In this document: in pieces, positions 36,419 to 48,582 of the stretch
Layout of the letters: each line of letters starts with the position of its first letter
Numbering within the stretch: the stretch's first letter is position 1
DNA from: Pocillopora verrucosa
Lineage: Eukaryota > Cnidaria > Anthozoa > Scleractinia > Pocilloporidae
Direction: 5' to 3'
DNA: 64,000 bases
Assembly: GCF_036669915.1 (NCBI RefSeq)
Contig: NC_089325.1
Location: forward strand, 2,127,404-2,191,403
Made by a program: the position numbers and the translations under genes
The notes under the pieces: generated by a model
What the model saw: the letters and a program-made list of their open reading frames with translations, nothing else
Database searches by the model: none
Told to the model about the DNA's origin: nothing

Positions 36419-38207
36419 TGCTTTCATATTTGCCACTTTTTGAGTATTCATCTGTCTGCATATAAATGATTAATTTCTCTTTATTAATCCTGGCGCATAG
36501 TAGCATTTGTTGGAAAAGGGAACCGTATGCGAAATTGTCAGGAGTGGCACCATGCATCAAGCCCAGGCTGAATTATTGGATAACAGGTCACATTAACTTA
36601 GGTAACCGAAAACGGTTCCTCCCCCCTCTCAACCCTGCCAGAAAGAGGTTATGTCATGATCTCGTACCCAAATCCCACCTGAAATGGTCGTGCACGGTCT
36701 GGATACTGAATTAGATGTGTCAAGCTAACTGTCAAGCTAAATATTCTGAATAAAAGGAGTTAGTTTCCAAAGAAACTGTCGTCCTGCGTCGTCGCCCTTT
36801 GTCAGAGCGTTCGATCGAATCACTGGCTCCAATTTTGCCACTTTCTGGGTAGAATCTCATTTTATGGGGTACATGTTGACACTATCAATTCAGTTGAAAG
36901 CTTAAGCTTAAGATTTCTATGAGGGTAGATAGATACTGGGCAAATATTTTTTGTTATGAAGGGTATAAAGAGTACAAGCACGTTCTTTTTTCAAATTTAC
37001 GGGCATCAAACAATTGACTTTAAAATTATACAAACAATATATGATCGCTAAGAAATCACTAAAAACGACAGGCTCTGAGTACAGCTCTTATTTAGATAAC
37101 GAGTATTTGCCAACAAGAAAATGTACATGGTGAGCTTTCTCGCGCGAAATTCCCAAATCCCAACGCCACGTTCATAAAAATTCACCTTACACAGGCACCT
37201 ACAATCGTTTCTCACTTGAAGGCTATGCAACTAGAGTCTTTCATTCACCTTTCGATAGAAAAACTACAGTGATTACCCGGGTCGATCGAACCTCTCTGCG
37301 AGTTTGCCTTAGAGGAAACCGCAGTTAGTTAGTCGTGTCCAATATCTCCTCGGATCAAACACTTGCCCTGAGGGTTTGGGTAAAAGGTGTGTTGTTGAAG
37401 TTCTTGGATGATAAAAGTTCAAAATGAGTTGTTTAAAGAAAGAAATCGCACACTGCTTATATTACCTAGTAGGATAACAGTTGCCGTGTTGGTTTCACAA
37501 GAAAAACGAGACAATTGTTGGTAGAAAGTGTCCCTAAAAGTGAGAACCTCACTTCGTTCCTTAGCCCGCTCCCCAGACACATCTCTAGATGGTCAACCAA
37601 CCACGAGGCTTCAATGCATATGCAGCTGTCTTTGTCGCCAAGCTTTTGTAAACACGCTTTTGGATTGTCTGACCACCTGTCGAGGCACATCCTTTCAAAC
37701 ATTTGTTATGAGTTAAATTCAGTTTTAGCTTTGTTTTAGCAAGACTTATTTACGCACTACTAGTAACTACATACTCTATTTTCCTAGTCTAAAAATACTT
37801 TCTCTTTGAGCCAAAAGAATCGTAAATGTATAACATCGTAAGAGTGGCGAAAACTTCACATGTAAAAACGCGTGAAATATAAATATAACTTCTTTACAAG
37901 AGCACAACGCAAGAAGCAGAAGCTTTTACAGTGGTCTCTAGGACTATGCTAGACTTGTTCACAAGCAGTGTTTCGTGACGAAGGGCTAACACACGAAACG
38001 TCAGCTTTGAAACTCTTTACGGTGGCCACCACAGTTTCTCTAGAATATTACCCCCTTCGTTCATTTGTACCTTACCCTATTTATCATTTTGTGTTCAGCT
38101 CACAGCATCGCAATGAAAGCCTCTCAGTTAGTTTATCGCAAGCACATAAAAAAAAAGTTTAATGAGAGCAACTTCAAAGCTATTGAAAACAAGTAACAAA
38201 GGAACTG

Positions 38208-38348
38208 CAGGTAATTTAGTGTTAACAACTACGTTGAAAACGTAAATTGGCCACCTTAAGGAGTAAAAAAACTGACGTTTCGAGCGTTATCCCTTCGTCA
38301 GAGCGATTAGTCCGAACTGTTCGGATTAACACTTAATTACCTGCTATA

Positions 38349-38384
<36 letters not shown>

Positions 38385-38395
38385 TATACCCCTTT
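38208..38395 (-). mobile_element. Shortened hammerhead-like element upstream of copy E
   Basis: Same insertion as at 17874-18145: flanking TAACAAAGGAACTG (38194-38207) and TAATAAAGGAGCTG (38396-38409) are identical to the pair there. It has lost most of one arm by an internal deletion near 38310-38330, but keeps an intact core on the minus strand. Confidence 0.65.
38271..38304 (-). ncRNA. Hammerhead-ribozyme-like core
   Basis: Minus strand: GCT, CTGACGA, GGGATAACGCTC, GAAAC, GTC, AGT. The core is complete, unlike in its sister at 17874. Stem II is weakened by an A in place of C, and stem I has a G-U third pair. Confidence 0.35.
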
Positions 38396-38852
38396 TAATA
38401 AAGGAGCTGTTGGCAAAATATCACTTCTACCCTAATTCTTTTCAAATTAAAGGGATCTCTTCTGATGGATCTTTTAAATATTAAATAAAGAACTTCCATT
38501 CTAGCCTATCTGAAAGGTTCAAGCAGGTTAGAAAGACTAAACAATTTCTATCCTAACTGTTTTTCTCTTCAAAGTAAATGTAATTTCATAACATATATAT
38601 TTGTTTGAAATTACGCCAAATGTTAACCACATAGTGCTGGAGGTGCTGACTGGCAATTCAGCAAATAATTTTTACAATAATAAAGGTAAGAATTAACAAT
38701 AGGCAAAATTGCCAGGTGCCAAGCGCATTTAGATTACGAGTCTTTGGCTGGATCAGAGTCACAAACAAATTACGCAATAATGAATCCAACTAATATCCTT
38801 AGCATTCCAATTCTGGCTAAAGAAAACTTTTGATCTACATATCAGCTTAAAC

Positions 38853-41800
38853 ATGCACGTACTATTATTATTCTTGATCAGTGTCACTGCTTATGCAGCA
38901 AGTCGGATTTCAAACACGTTTCCCAGATTTCAAGCCGCTAATTTTGGCCAGATGATGGACGGGAGACAACTCAACGGGAGCGTGATAAAGGAGATAGAGG
39001 TGGAATCAGAAAGCTCTTGTAGATTGGAGTGTGTCAACGAAGAGCGATGTAAGTCTTACAACTTTGGAGGCAAAAAGAACAAATCTGAGAGATGGAAGTG
39101 CCAGATCAGTGACTCTGATCGATTTGAGAGGCCAGCTAAGGCAAACTTCATTGAGAACAAAGATTTCAGTTACAGAGGGATAAAGGTATTTGCAATGCAT
39201 TTCAAAAGATTTTGACTATCACCTAGATATACGAACAAGTTCCTGGAAATGACAATTAATGGTAAATAATGCGATAAAATTGCAGAATTGCACTTAAGGA
39301 GACTCTGTGAGGTTTTTGCTCAATGTTGGCGCGCACGCCATCGTATTGTTTTGGTAGAAAAGTTTTATGATTTTTCTTTTCGATGGCATTGAAAGCCATC
39401 AAAAGGCGATGAGCAAGGCTCGGACAATCGTTTGCTGCAGTAAATATTATCAAAATTATTTTCCTTATGAAGCTAAGGCTCCACGAAGGGAGGCGCTCGC
39501 CAGCGATAATTCTGCTTTGCAATTTGCTTCGATGAAATATTTCAAAATGTTCACAATTTGGGAAATTTGTCCTGCCGATCATTAAAAAGTTGGGAAAAAA
39601 AGGAATTACAAAGGCAGCTTCCTCGCTATTTGCAATTTTGTGTCACCTTTCTATATCTCAAATTTGGTCCTACGAATTTTTTTTATCAAAAGGCACTAGG
39701 AAGGGCACAAATGTGTTTAATGGTCCGACAAATCTTAGGAAATTCCATCTGAGGAAGCGCGATAAATCTTGCTTAAAATATCCCTATTTTCTTTGTTGCA
39801 AAACATTACGTAATGGAATAGAACTTCACTAAGATCTACACCTGAGCATGCGTAAAATTTCCAATCTGTCGCCTTTTAGCAATCTTTCCCACTGTGTTTT
39901 GTTTTCGGTTGACCTCTTTTTTCAAGCGTATTCAGCCGCCACGTTATTTTGTCACTTTAAAAGCTCGCGCTATGTTCGCACCAGGTTCTCGCGCGGTCAA
40001 AAAACCCTATGGAGCCTCCTTAAACGACAAATATAAAAAGTCGCGCAAGTTCAAGCATTTTTTACAAAACATTAGAGAATCATAGAGAACTCTCTCTCAT
40101 TACTAGCCACAAAGTTTAGTTAAGAAGATTTTTTTTTCGATTGAAAACCATAGATTATCTCAGTTCGTCATAACATAAAACCACCTAGTAGATTGACAAT
40201 GCCGCAATGGTGCTGCTACTTAACAAGTCGACAGTAGCTTAGCGTGGTCTGTACTCTTATCGACAAAGATATTGGTCATCACATTGATCAGAGTGCTGAT
40301 GAAGCCATTGTGTGACACATGGACGCGAGCAACCGACATCGACAAACTGGCCGATCAAATTGCGACATTGCTGCTAATTGTGATGAAAAAATCGCTGTAT
40401 CCCTTATTGGTATATACCACAAAGGTGAAGAGTGCTTTTCGCGCTTTGATTGGCTGGTTAAGAGGCGATTAGCAAATACTTCTCACCTCCGAGCAGCCCG
40501 AGAGACAAAGTCGCGCGTCAACTTGTCAGTTTCCAAGCGTATTGTGGTAGATTGACTGATTCTTTTGGTATATGTGTTGTATATACTAAAACAGTTACTC
40601 TCCTCTGTGTCTTTGAAAGCGGTAGATATTTACCTCGCGGGCTACTTAACGGCTCGCTAAATATTCACCACTATCCACTCCCACTTCGGTAAACAATTGT
40701 TAATAATGATAATGACATCATCATCATCATCAATATAATCGTCGGCATCATTGATATATTATCATTATCATTATAAATTTTATTACTCTCACTATTATCA
40801 TTATTATTATTGTTGTTGTTGTTATTTACAATCAGAGCGTATGCGAACGAGATGAGTCAGATTGTGGCAAGAATGAAATCTGCATCGTAGACATTCGAAC
40901 CAACAGTGCACGATGCATTTGCAAGGATGGTTACACAGGAAAGCCCTGTAGTAAGTGAAAATAATAATGACAATAATGTTGCAAACAAAAAATGCAAAGA
41001 AAACCGGCGCAATAGTGCTTTCACTGCTCGAACTTTCACACCTCGAGCACTAGCTGTACACAACTTCTATATTTGTTGATCAACCCCTCATCTCAATAGA
41101 TTTCCTTTTTGTTGATGGTATCTTAGAAACGTAAGGATCATTCATTATCAAGAGAAACACTTACCCCGTGACTAAGTAAAAATAAATTACTTCTACTATA
41201 GTCCAAGCGTACCATTCAAATCAAATTTTTCGAAAACCAACAGAACCCATCGCCAAATGTGTGCTCTACTTTATCAACATGGTGTCACATCTAGCGGTGT
41301 GTACACTATTAATCCAGATTCAAATCAAATTTTTCGTCAACCAGGAGAACCCAAAAGTTGTGCTCTACTATATCAAGATGGTGTCACATCTAGCGGCGTG
41401 TACACTATTAATCCAGATGGTGGAAATGCCATGCAAGTGTTGTGTGACATGACCACGAACGGTGGAGGTTGGACTGTTTTTCAGAGACGTTTTAACGGCT
41501 CTGTTGATTTCTATCGAGATTGGTCGTCCTACAAAAATGGCTTCGGAGATTTACACGGCGAGTTTTGGCTTGGTAATGACAATCTTCGTCGTTTGACAGC
41601 TGCTGGTGACGTTTCGTTGAGAGTTGACCTGGAGGACTTCAAAGGTAACATCAGATACGCTGAGTACGCGACATTTAAGGTGGCGGACCAAACAGATAAA
41701 TACCGAATTCTAATTGGTGGATACAGTGGGACAGCTGGAGACGGTTTGAATGTACACAGGTATTATAAACGGTAGTTTAGAAATGAGGTTGTTGAAAGTA

Positions 41801-42305
41801 AAATGTCCGATAATTTGCAGACAAATATTTTTACATCTATTCGTTTCGAGACTTGTGCGAGTAAAGAGATGGAATCCTAAAAATATTCTCAATTCATTTA
41901 TTTCTTACTTATTTTTCCTTTTCCTTTTTTTTTTGTTTTTTTTGTTTTTTTTTTTATCCGCCATTTTCAGTTTTGGCTTATGAGATGTTGAATTAGTGTA
42001 CCAAAAGTTCCAATACTATTACAATATTCATCCAATTTAATAAGATCTACAAACCGTATTTTGTGGTATTAACACTTTGTAGTGATATGCAGTTCTCCAC
42101 AAGAGATAGTGACAACGACATAAAACCAAACAGCAGTTGTGCTCAGAAGTACAAAGGCGCCTGGTGGTACAGTGACTGTCATCGATCCAATCTAAACGGG
42201 TTGTATCTCAGCGGAAGTCACTCCTCAATGGCTGATGGCGTCAACTGGATTCCTTTTAGAGGATATCAATACTCACTGAAACGTACAGAAATGAAAGTAA
42301 AGTAG
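38853..42305 (+). pseudogene. Lectin copy E: near-intact gene with frame-breaking exon duplication
   Basis: Exons 38853-39185, 40836-40950, 41202-41759 and 42083-42305, with all splice sites intact. Exon 3 is 104 bases longer than in A, C and G because the segment running from SNQIFR to TINPD is present twice (starts 41216 and 41320). The first copy has lost one base near 41250, so the frame entering from the EGF exon meets a TGA inside exon 3, while the downstream frame reads through both repeats. Either the copy is dead or an unseen splice choice restores the frame; I found none. The rest of the fibrinogen domain is intact, with WWYSDCHR and [10 protein letters not shown] in the pocket half. 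Dyad block at 38702. Confidence 0.8.
41216..41423 (+). repeat. Internal 104-bp tandem duplication in exon 3 of copy E
   Basis: Two head-to-tail copies, each from TCAAATCAAATTTTTCG to the end of ACTATTAATCCAGAT. The units differ at several bases; the first is closer to copy F (it has CCATC after GAACC) and the second is closer to A and C, which suggests unequal exchange between different lectin copies rather than simple slippage. Confidence 0.85.
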
Positions 42306-45300
42306 ATCAGCGTTGTTATTTCTTTTCTTTTTTCTTTTGATTTTTCACGAAGAGACTACCTAGGTCCAGATCACGGCCATAACACACTCCAGTTATCAAT
42401 CCTTTTCTTTCCAGTCTCCCGTCGCATTTTTTATTTACATTAAAGCTACACATTGGTTTATTGATCGGGCTTTGAGCCCTGTACAGCGGTTTACATAATT
42501 TTAGGGCCATTTCCAAATCATCCTGTAGAGGTGTGAATTGTAATGTGATTCTTCGGCACATTAGCGGCACCGCTTCAACCAGTTCAAAGTAGAATTAAAA
42601 CCACTGGCGAAACTGGGCCACCTCTGGCAATGCTAAAGGAGATAATTTATTATTCTAATGGTCATTATTTTTAAGGTTCTGGTAATAGGAACAAATATAA
42701 TTACAGAAGTTGAAATATCGGTTACATATTGCATGGTCTAGGTAAAGGAGTAAACTCAATATTTGGATCACCATTAAAACATTTTTTGAACTAAGAAAAC
42801 CGCAGCTTTCTTTTCATAGAATATGTGTGTGAAATTATTATTATTTCATTATTTTCAACATACATGTATACTTCAGTTCAACTCTCATTTTTTGTTAATT
42901 TGCCACTTTTTGAGTACTCTTCTTTCTACATATAAATGATTAATTTTTCTTTATTGATCCTGGCGCAAAGTAACATCTTTTTGGAGAGGGAGCTTAATGT
43001 ATGGGTTTTAATGCGTATGTCGTCAATAGTATTTAAGAAAACCATGACTTCATCTCTAGCTTCTGGTCTTAATGTAGCCGTTTACTCCTTTTCCAGGTTT
43101 ATTTCCCTAGTTATTAACAGTCTAGAGCACCTTAACCACAGTCACGTGGCTGTACCATTCTATAATATCCTAAAAATTACTTCATATTAAGCAGTTCTGT
43201 ATAATAAAGCAGTTATGTAAAGCACTTGTCTACTGCTTACTCTTTATTGCGGTTGTCCAGGCCCGAACGCACAGCACCTCATAATTATTGTGCGCAATAG
43301 CTGCGAGCAGTCACATATCCTGACTTTAAAAAATCGGGCAATTACCGACATAAATGGTGTTTTCTGCATCAGAAGTTTAACGCGGGAATGTCAAGTATAC
43401 TTGCGAAATTGTTAGGAGTGGTACCATGCATTAAGTCTGGGCTGAGTTATTTGATAACAGGTCGAGGATCTCTTGTGTTCAGGTCACATTAACCAAGGCT
43501 ACTTAAAGCGGTTACTCCTCCCCCTCTCAACCCCGCCAGAGAGGCTATGTCATAATCTCGTACCCAGATCCTACCTGAAGTGGTCGCGGAAGGTCTGGAT
43601 ACTAGATTAGATGTGTCAAGCTAACTGTCAAGCTAAATATTCTGAATAAAGGGGGTAAGTTTCTAAAGTAACTGTAATGCTGCGTGGAAGAGAATAACAG
43701 GGTAATGTAGAATTAACTAAGTTGATAACGTAAATTGGCCAACGTAAAGACTTTAAAAGCTGACGTTTCGAGTGGTAGTCCTTTGTTAGAACGAATTACT
43801 GGCTTCAAGACCGCAGACATTTCATAACCGTACGATGAAACACCCTTGGGGAAGTGTTTTGTAAGTGGCAAGAAGAGAGAGGACCCTGGAAACGATGTTG
43901 GTTTGTACTTAGAACTAGTCTCTCTTCAACAAACAAACCTCCAAAACATGGCAGACTTCGGTGAGGGTCATACCTGTTTAGAATATGGGAAAAGTTACAA
44001 CAACAAAATAAGGCTTGAGAAGCAAAAGAGGTTTCATAAAGGAGAGGTAGGTTTATGATCTGTGTCCTCCGAACGAAATCTGTAAATTTTAATCGCTTTA
44101 AACTGTGACTTGAAAGGGTAGTTTATTTGACACGTGCTGTTACACTGTTCGTCCGGTACGTTTTTTAGTTCGTCATTATGGCTTTGAACCTGGGTTCGAG
44201 TGATTGTTATATGTTGAGAACTTGACCAAAGATATATCTACTTTCGAGAAATTTGAAGGTCTTTCAATACAACTCGATTTTTTCCTGCAAGTTTTATTTA
44301 AAGATGAATTCAACTTCAGTATGTATTTCGGTTATGACTGAATAGTGCATTTATATGCTCATCCAATAGCCGCAAGCTTACATGTATTACACGATCTTAC
44401 ATACTTGTTTCACACCAAAGCGCAAACTCCCTGAACTGTGGGAGACACGATGCAATGCTGTCTTCTCCAGAAATACGGAGTGATTTTTACGGGAAGGCAA
44501 TCAAAGCAATTTCTCTTCACTCCAACTTTTCCACTTTTTGGGTAGAATCTCATTTTATGGGGTACATGTTGACGCTATCAATTCAGTTGAAAGTCTAAAC
44601 TTAAGATTTTTATGAAGGTAGAAGGATACTGGCAATTTTTTTTATGAAGAGTAGGAAGAGAACAAGCACATTCTTTTTTCAAATTTACGGGCATCAAACT
44701 ATTATACAAACAATATATGATCGCTAAGAAAACACTAACAACGACAGGCTCTGAGTACAGCTCATATTCAGATAACGAACATTTGCGTACACGGAAATGT
44801 ACTTGGTGAGCTTTCTCGCGCGAAATTCCCAAATCCGAACACCACGTTCGTAAAAATTCACCTTACCCAGGCACCTACAATCGTTTCTAACTGGAAGGCT
44901 ATGCAACTAGGGTTTTTCATTCACCTTTGGATAGAAAAACCACCGTGATCACCCAGGTCGATGGAACCTTTCTACGAGTTGGCCTAAGAGAAAACTGCAG
45001 TTAGTAAGTCGTGTCCAATATCTCCTCGAACCCAACCACTTGCCCTGAGGGCCTGGGGAAAAGGTATATTGTTGAAGTTCTTGAGAGATAAAAGTTTAAA
45101 ATAAGTAGTTTAAAGAAATAAATCGCTCAGTGTTTATATTACACCGTAGGATAATAGTTGCCGTGTTGGTTTCACAAGAAAAACGAGGCAATTGGAGGCA
45201 GAAAGCATCCAAATGTGAGAACCTCACTTCGTTCTTTAGCTCCCTCCCCCAGACACACCTACAGATGGTCAACCAACCACGAGGCTTCAATGCTGTGCAG

Positions 45301-46199
45301 CTGTCATTGTCGCCAAGCTTTTGTAAACCCGCTGTTGAATTGTATGACCACCTGTCGAGGCACACCCTTTCAAACATTTCTTATGAATTAATTTCTGTTT
45401 TAGCTTTGTTTTAGCAAGACTTATTTGTGCGCTACTAATTACTACATACTTTATTTTCCTACTCTAAAAATACTTTCTCTCTTTGAGCCAAAGAAATCGT
45501 AAATGTATAACATCGTAAGAGTGGCGAAAACTTCACATGTAAAAACGCGTGAAATGTAAATATAATTTCTTTACAAGAGCACAACAAAAGAAACAAAAGC
45601 TTTTAGAGTGATCTCTGGGATTTCTATGCGGGACTTGTTCACACACAGTCTTCGTGAGGGTGTCACGCATTTCTTATAGGCAGTGTTTCGAGACGTAGGG
45701 CTAACGCACGAAACGTCAGCTTTGAAACTCTTTACGGTGGCCACCGCAGTTTCTCTAGAATATTACAGCCTTCATTCATTTGTACCTTACTCAACTTATC
45801 ATTTTGTGTTTAGCTCACACAATCACAATGAGTCATTAGTCTATCGTAAGCACATAAAAAAAGTTTAATGAGAGCAACTTCAAAGCTGTTGAAAACAAGT
45901 AACAAAGGAACTCATGGCAAAATATTACTTCTATCCAATTTTTCCTTTAATTAAAGAGACTTCTTCACATGGATCTTTTAAAAATTAAATGGAGAACTGC
46001 CATTCTAGCCTATCTGAAAGGTCCAAGCAGGTTACAGAGACTAAAACATGTTTCTGTCCCAATTATTTTTCTCTTTAAAGAGTGATGTGATAACATATTT
46101 GTTTGAAATTACGCCAAATGTTAACCGCGAAGTGCTAAAGGTGCTGGCTAAGAATTCAACAAAAAATTTTTATAAAAACAAAGGTAAGAATTAACAATA
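42306..46199. other. Intergenic region between lectin copies E and F
   Basis: 3' flank block of E, an old hammerhead-like half-element (about 43640-43810), a zinc-finger remnant (43948-44058), then the upstream block of F from about 44.6 kb, including the 60-codon antisense open frame at 44724-44906 found in most units. Confidence 0.55.
43948..44058 (+). pseudogene. C2H2 zinc-finger exon remnant, second copy
   Basis: Open from ATG to TGA, beginning MADFGEGHTCLEYGKSYNN. The second zinc-binding Cys is Tyr and the linker is HKGE instead of HTGE, so it cannot bind zinc as a finger. The frame is open only by chance of small size. Confidence 0.5.
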
Positions 46200-46347
46200 G
46201 GCAAAATTGCCAGGTGCCAAGCGCATTGAGATTACGAGTCTTAGGCTGGATCAGAGTCAAAAACAAATTGCGCAACGAGTCTAACTAATATCCTTAGCAT
46301 CACAATTTTGGTTAAGGAAACGTCTTGATCTACCTATCCGCTTAAAC

Positions 46348-48582
46348 ATGCACCTACTAATGTTATTCTTGAACAGTGTCACTGCTTATGCAGCAAGTCG
46401 CATTTCAAACAGGTTTCCCAGATTTCAAGCTGCTAATTTTGGCCAGATGATGGACGGGAAACAGCTCAACGGGAGCGTGATAAAGGAGATAGAGGTTGAA
46501 TCAGAAAGCTCTTGTAGACTGGAGTGTGTCAACGAAGAGCGATGTAAGTCTTACAACTTTGGAAGCACAAAGAAGAAATCTGAGAGATGGAAGTGCCAGA
46601 TCAGTGACTCAGATCGATTTGAGAGACCAGCTAGGGCCAACTTCATCGAGAACAAAGAGTTCGGTTACAGAGGGATAAAGGTATTTGGAATGCATTTCGA
46701 AAGATTTTGGCTACCACCTAGATACACGAATAAGTTCCAGAAAATGAGAATTAATGGTAAAAAAAATAATAATGTGATAAAATTGCAGAATTCCACTTAA
46801 GGAGGCTCTGTGGGGTTTATTGCTCAATGTTGGAGCGCACGCCATCGTATTGTTTTGCTTTACAAGGTCACTAAAAGCCATCGAAAGCCGATGAGCAAGG
46901 TTCGGATAATCGTTTGTTGTAGTAAATCATTTTGCGTACACAGAAATATACGTGGTGAGCTTTCTCGCGCGAAATTCCCAAATCCGAACACGACTTTCGT
47001 AAAAATTCACCTTACCTAGACACCTACAAAATGATTTTCGTTATGAAGCTAAGGCCCCACGAAGAGAGGTGCTCGCCAGTAACATTCTGCTTGGCAATTT
47101 GCTTCGGTGAAATCTCTCAAAATGTTCACAATTTTTCCTGCCGATCATTAAAAAGTCGGGAAAAAAGGGATTACAAAGGAACTTTCCTCGCTATTTGGTC
47201 CTATGAATTGTTTTATCAACAGGCACTAGGGAGGGCACAAATATGTTTAATGGTTTCACAAATTTTAGGATATTCCATCTGAGGAGACGCGATAAATCTT
47301 GCTCAAAAGATCCCTATTTTCTATCTGCTGTTATTGTTGTTTACAAACAGAGCTTATGCGAACGAGATAAGTCAAATTGTAGCAAGAACGAAACCTGCAT
47401 CGTAGACATCCGAACCAACAGTTAACGATGCATTTGTAAGGATGGTTACACAGGAAAGCCTTGTGGTAAGTGGAAATAATAATGACAATAATGTTGCAAA
47501 GAAAAAAAGCAAAGAAAACCGGCACAATAGTGCTTTCACTGCTCGAATTTAGAAATTTCACACCTCGAGCCCTAACTGTACACAACTTCTGTATTTTTTG
47601 ATCAACCCCTCCTCTCAATAAATTTTCTTTGTGGTTGTAGTTGTTTTTGTTGATGGTGTTTTAGGAACGTAATGATCATACATCATCTCGAGAAACACTA
47701 CCCCCCGTGACTAGCTGAAAACAAATGACTTCTACTATAGTCCAAGCGTACCATTCCAATCAAATTTTTCGTCAACCAACAGAGCCCATCCCTAAAAGTT
47801 GTGCTCTACTTTATCAAGATGGTGTCACATCAAGCGGTGTGTACACTATCAATCCAGATGGCGGAAATCCCATACAAGTGTTGTGTGACATGACCACGAA
47901 CGGTGGAGCTTGGACTGTTTTTCAGAGACGTTTGAACGGCTCTATTGATTTCTATCGAGATTGGTCGTCCTACAAAAATGGCTTCGGAGATTTGAAGGGC
48001 GAGTTCTGGCTTGGAAATGACAATCTTCATCGCTTAACAGTCGCTGGTAACGTTTCGTTGAGAGTTGACCTGGAGGACTTCGAAGGTAGCATCACATACG
48101 CTGAGTACGCGACATTTAAGGTGGCGGACCAAGCAGATAAATACCGAATTCTAATTGGTGGATACAGTGGGACAGCCGGCGACGGTATGAATAAACAAAG
48201 GTATAATATACAGTAGTTTAGAATTGAGGTTGTTGAAAGTAAAATTTCCGATAAGTTGCAAGCAAACATTTTTATATCTATTCGTTTCGAGACTTGTGCG
48301 GGTAAAGAGATGGAATCCAAGATTTGCAAACCGTATTTTATGGTGTTAACATTTTGTAGTGACATGCAGTTCTCCACAAGAGATAGTGACAACGACATAA
48401 ATCCGGACGGCAGCTGTGCTCAGCAGTTCAAAGGCGCCTGGTGGTACAGTTACTGTCATCATTCCAATCTAAACGGGTTGTATCTCAATGGAAGTCACTC
48501 CTCAATGGCTGATGGCGTCAACTGGATTCCTTTTAAAGGATATTACTACTCTCTGAAACGTACAGAAATGAAAGTAAAGTAG
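46348..48582 (+). pseudogene. Lectin copy F: stop codon in the EGF exon
   Basis: Exons 46348-46680, 47351-47465, 47741-48200 and 48360-48582, splice sites intact. In the EGF exon, GCA of the other copies is TAA (47423-47425), so the product would stop at residue 135, leaving signal peptide, PAN domain and half an EGF. Exon 3 is 6 bases longer than in A (two extra codons, IP, before KSC). F belongs to a distinct class with H: PAN residues STKKKSE, short intron 1 (670 bp) holding an inserted intergenic fragment, and a TGTG|GTAAGT EGF donor. Intron 3 is only 159 bp. The fibrinogen exons are otherwise undamaged, so the stop is probably recent. Dyad block at 46200. Confidence 0.85.
46926..47030. 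repeat. Intergenic fragment inserted in intron 1 of copy F
   Basis: About 105 bases from TTTTGCGTACACAGAAATAT to GACACCTACAAA match part of the lectin upstream block (for example 44785-44880). Copy H has the same insert at about 63249-63352; copies A, C, E and G do not. Confidence 0.75.

Larger units (their letters stand above)
35563..38701. other. Intergenic region between lectin copies D and E
   Basis: 3' flank block of D interrupted by a hammerhead-like element (36154-36418), then the standard upstream block of E from about 36.98 kb, which itself holds a second such element (38208-38395). No coding exon is seen. Confidence 0.6.
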
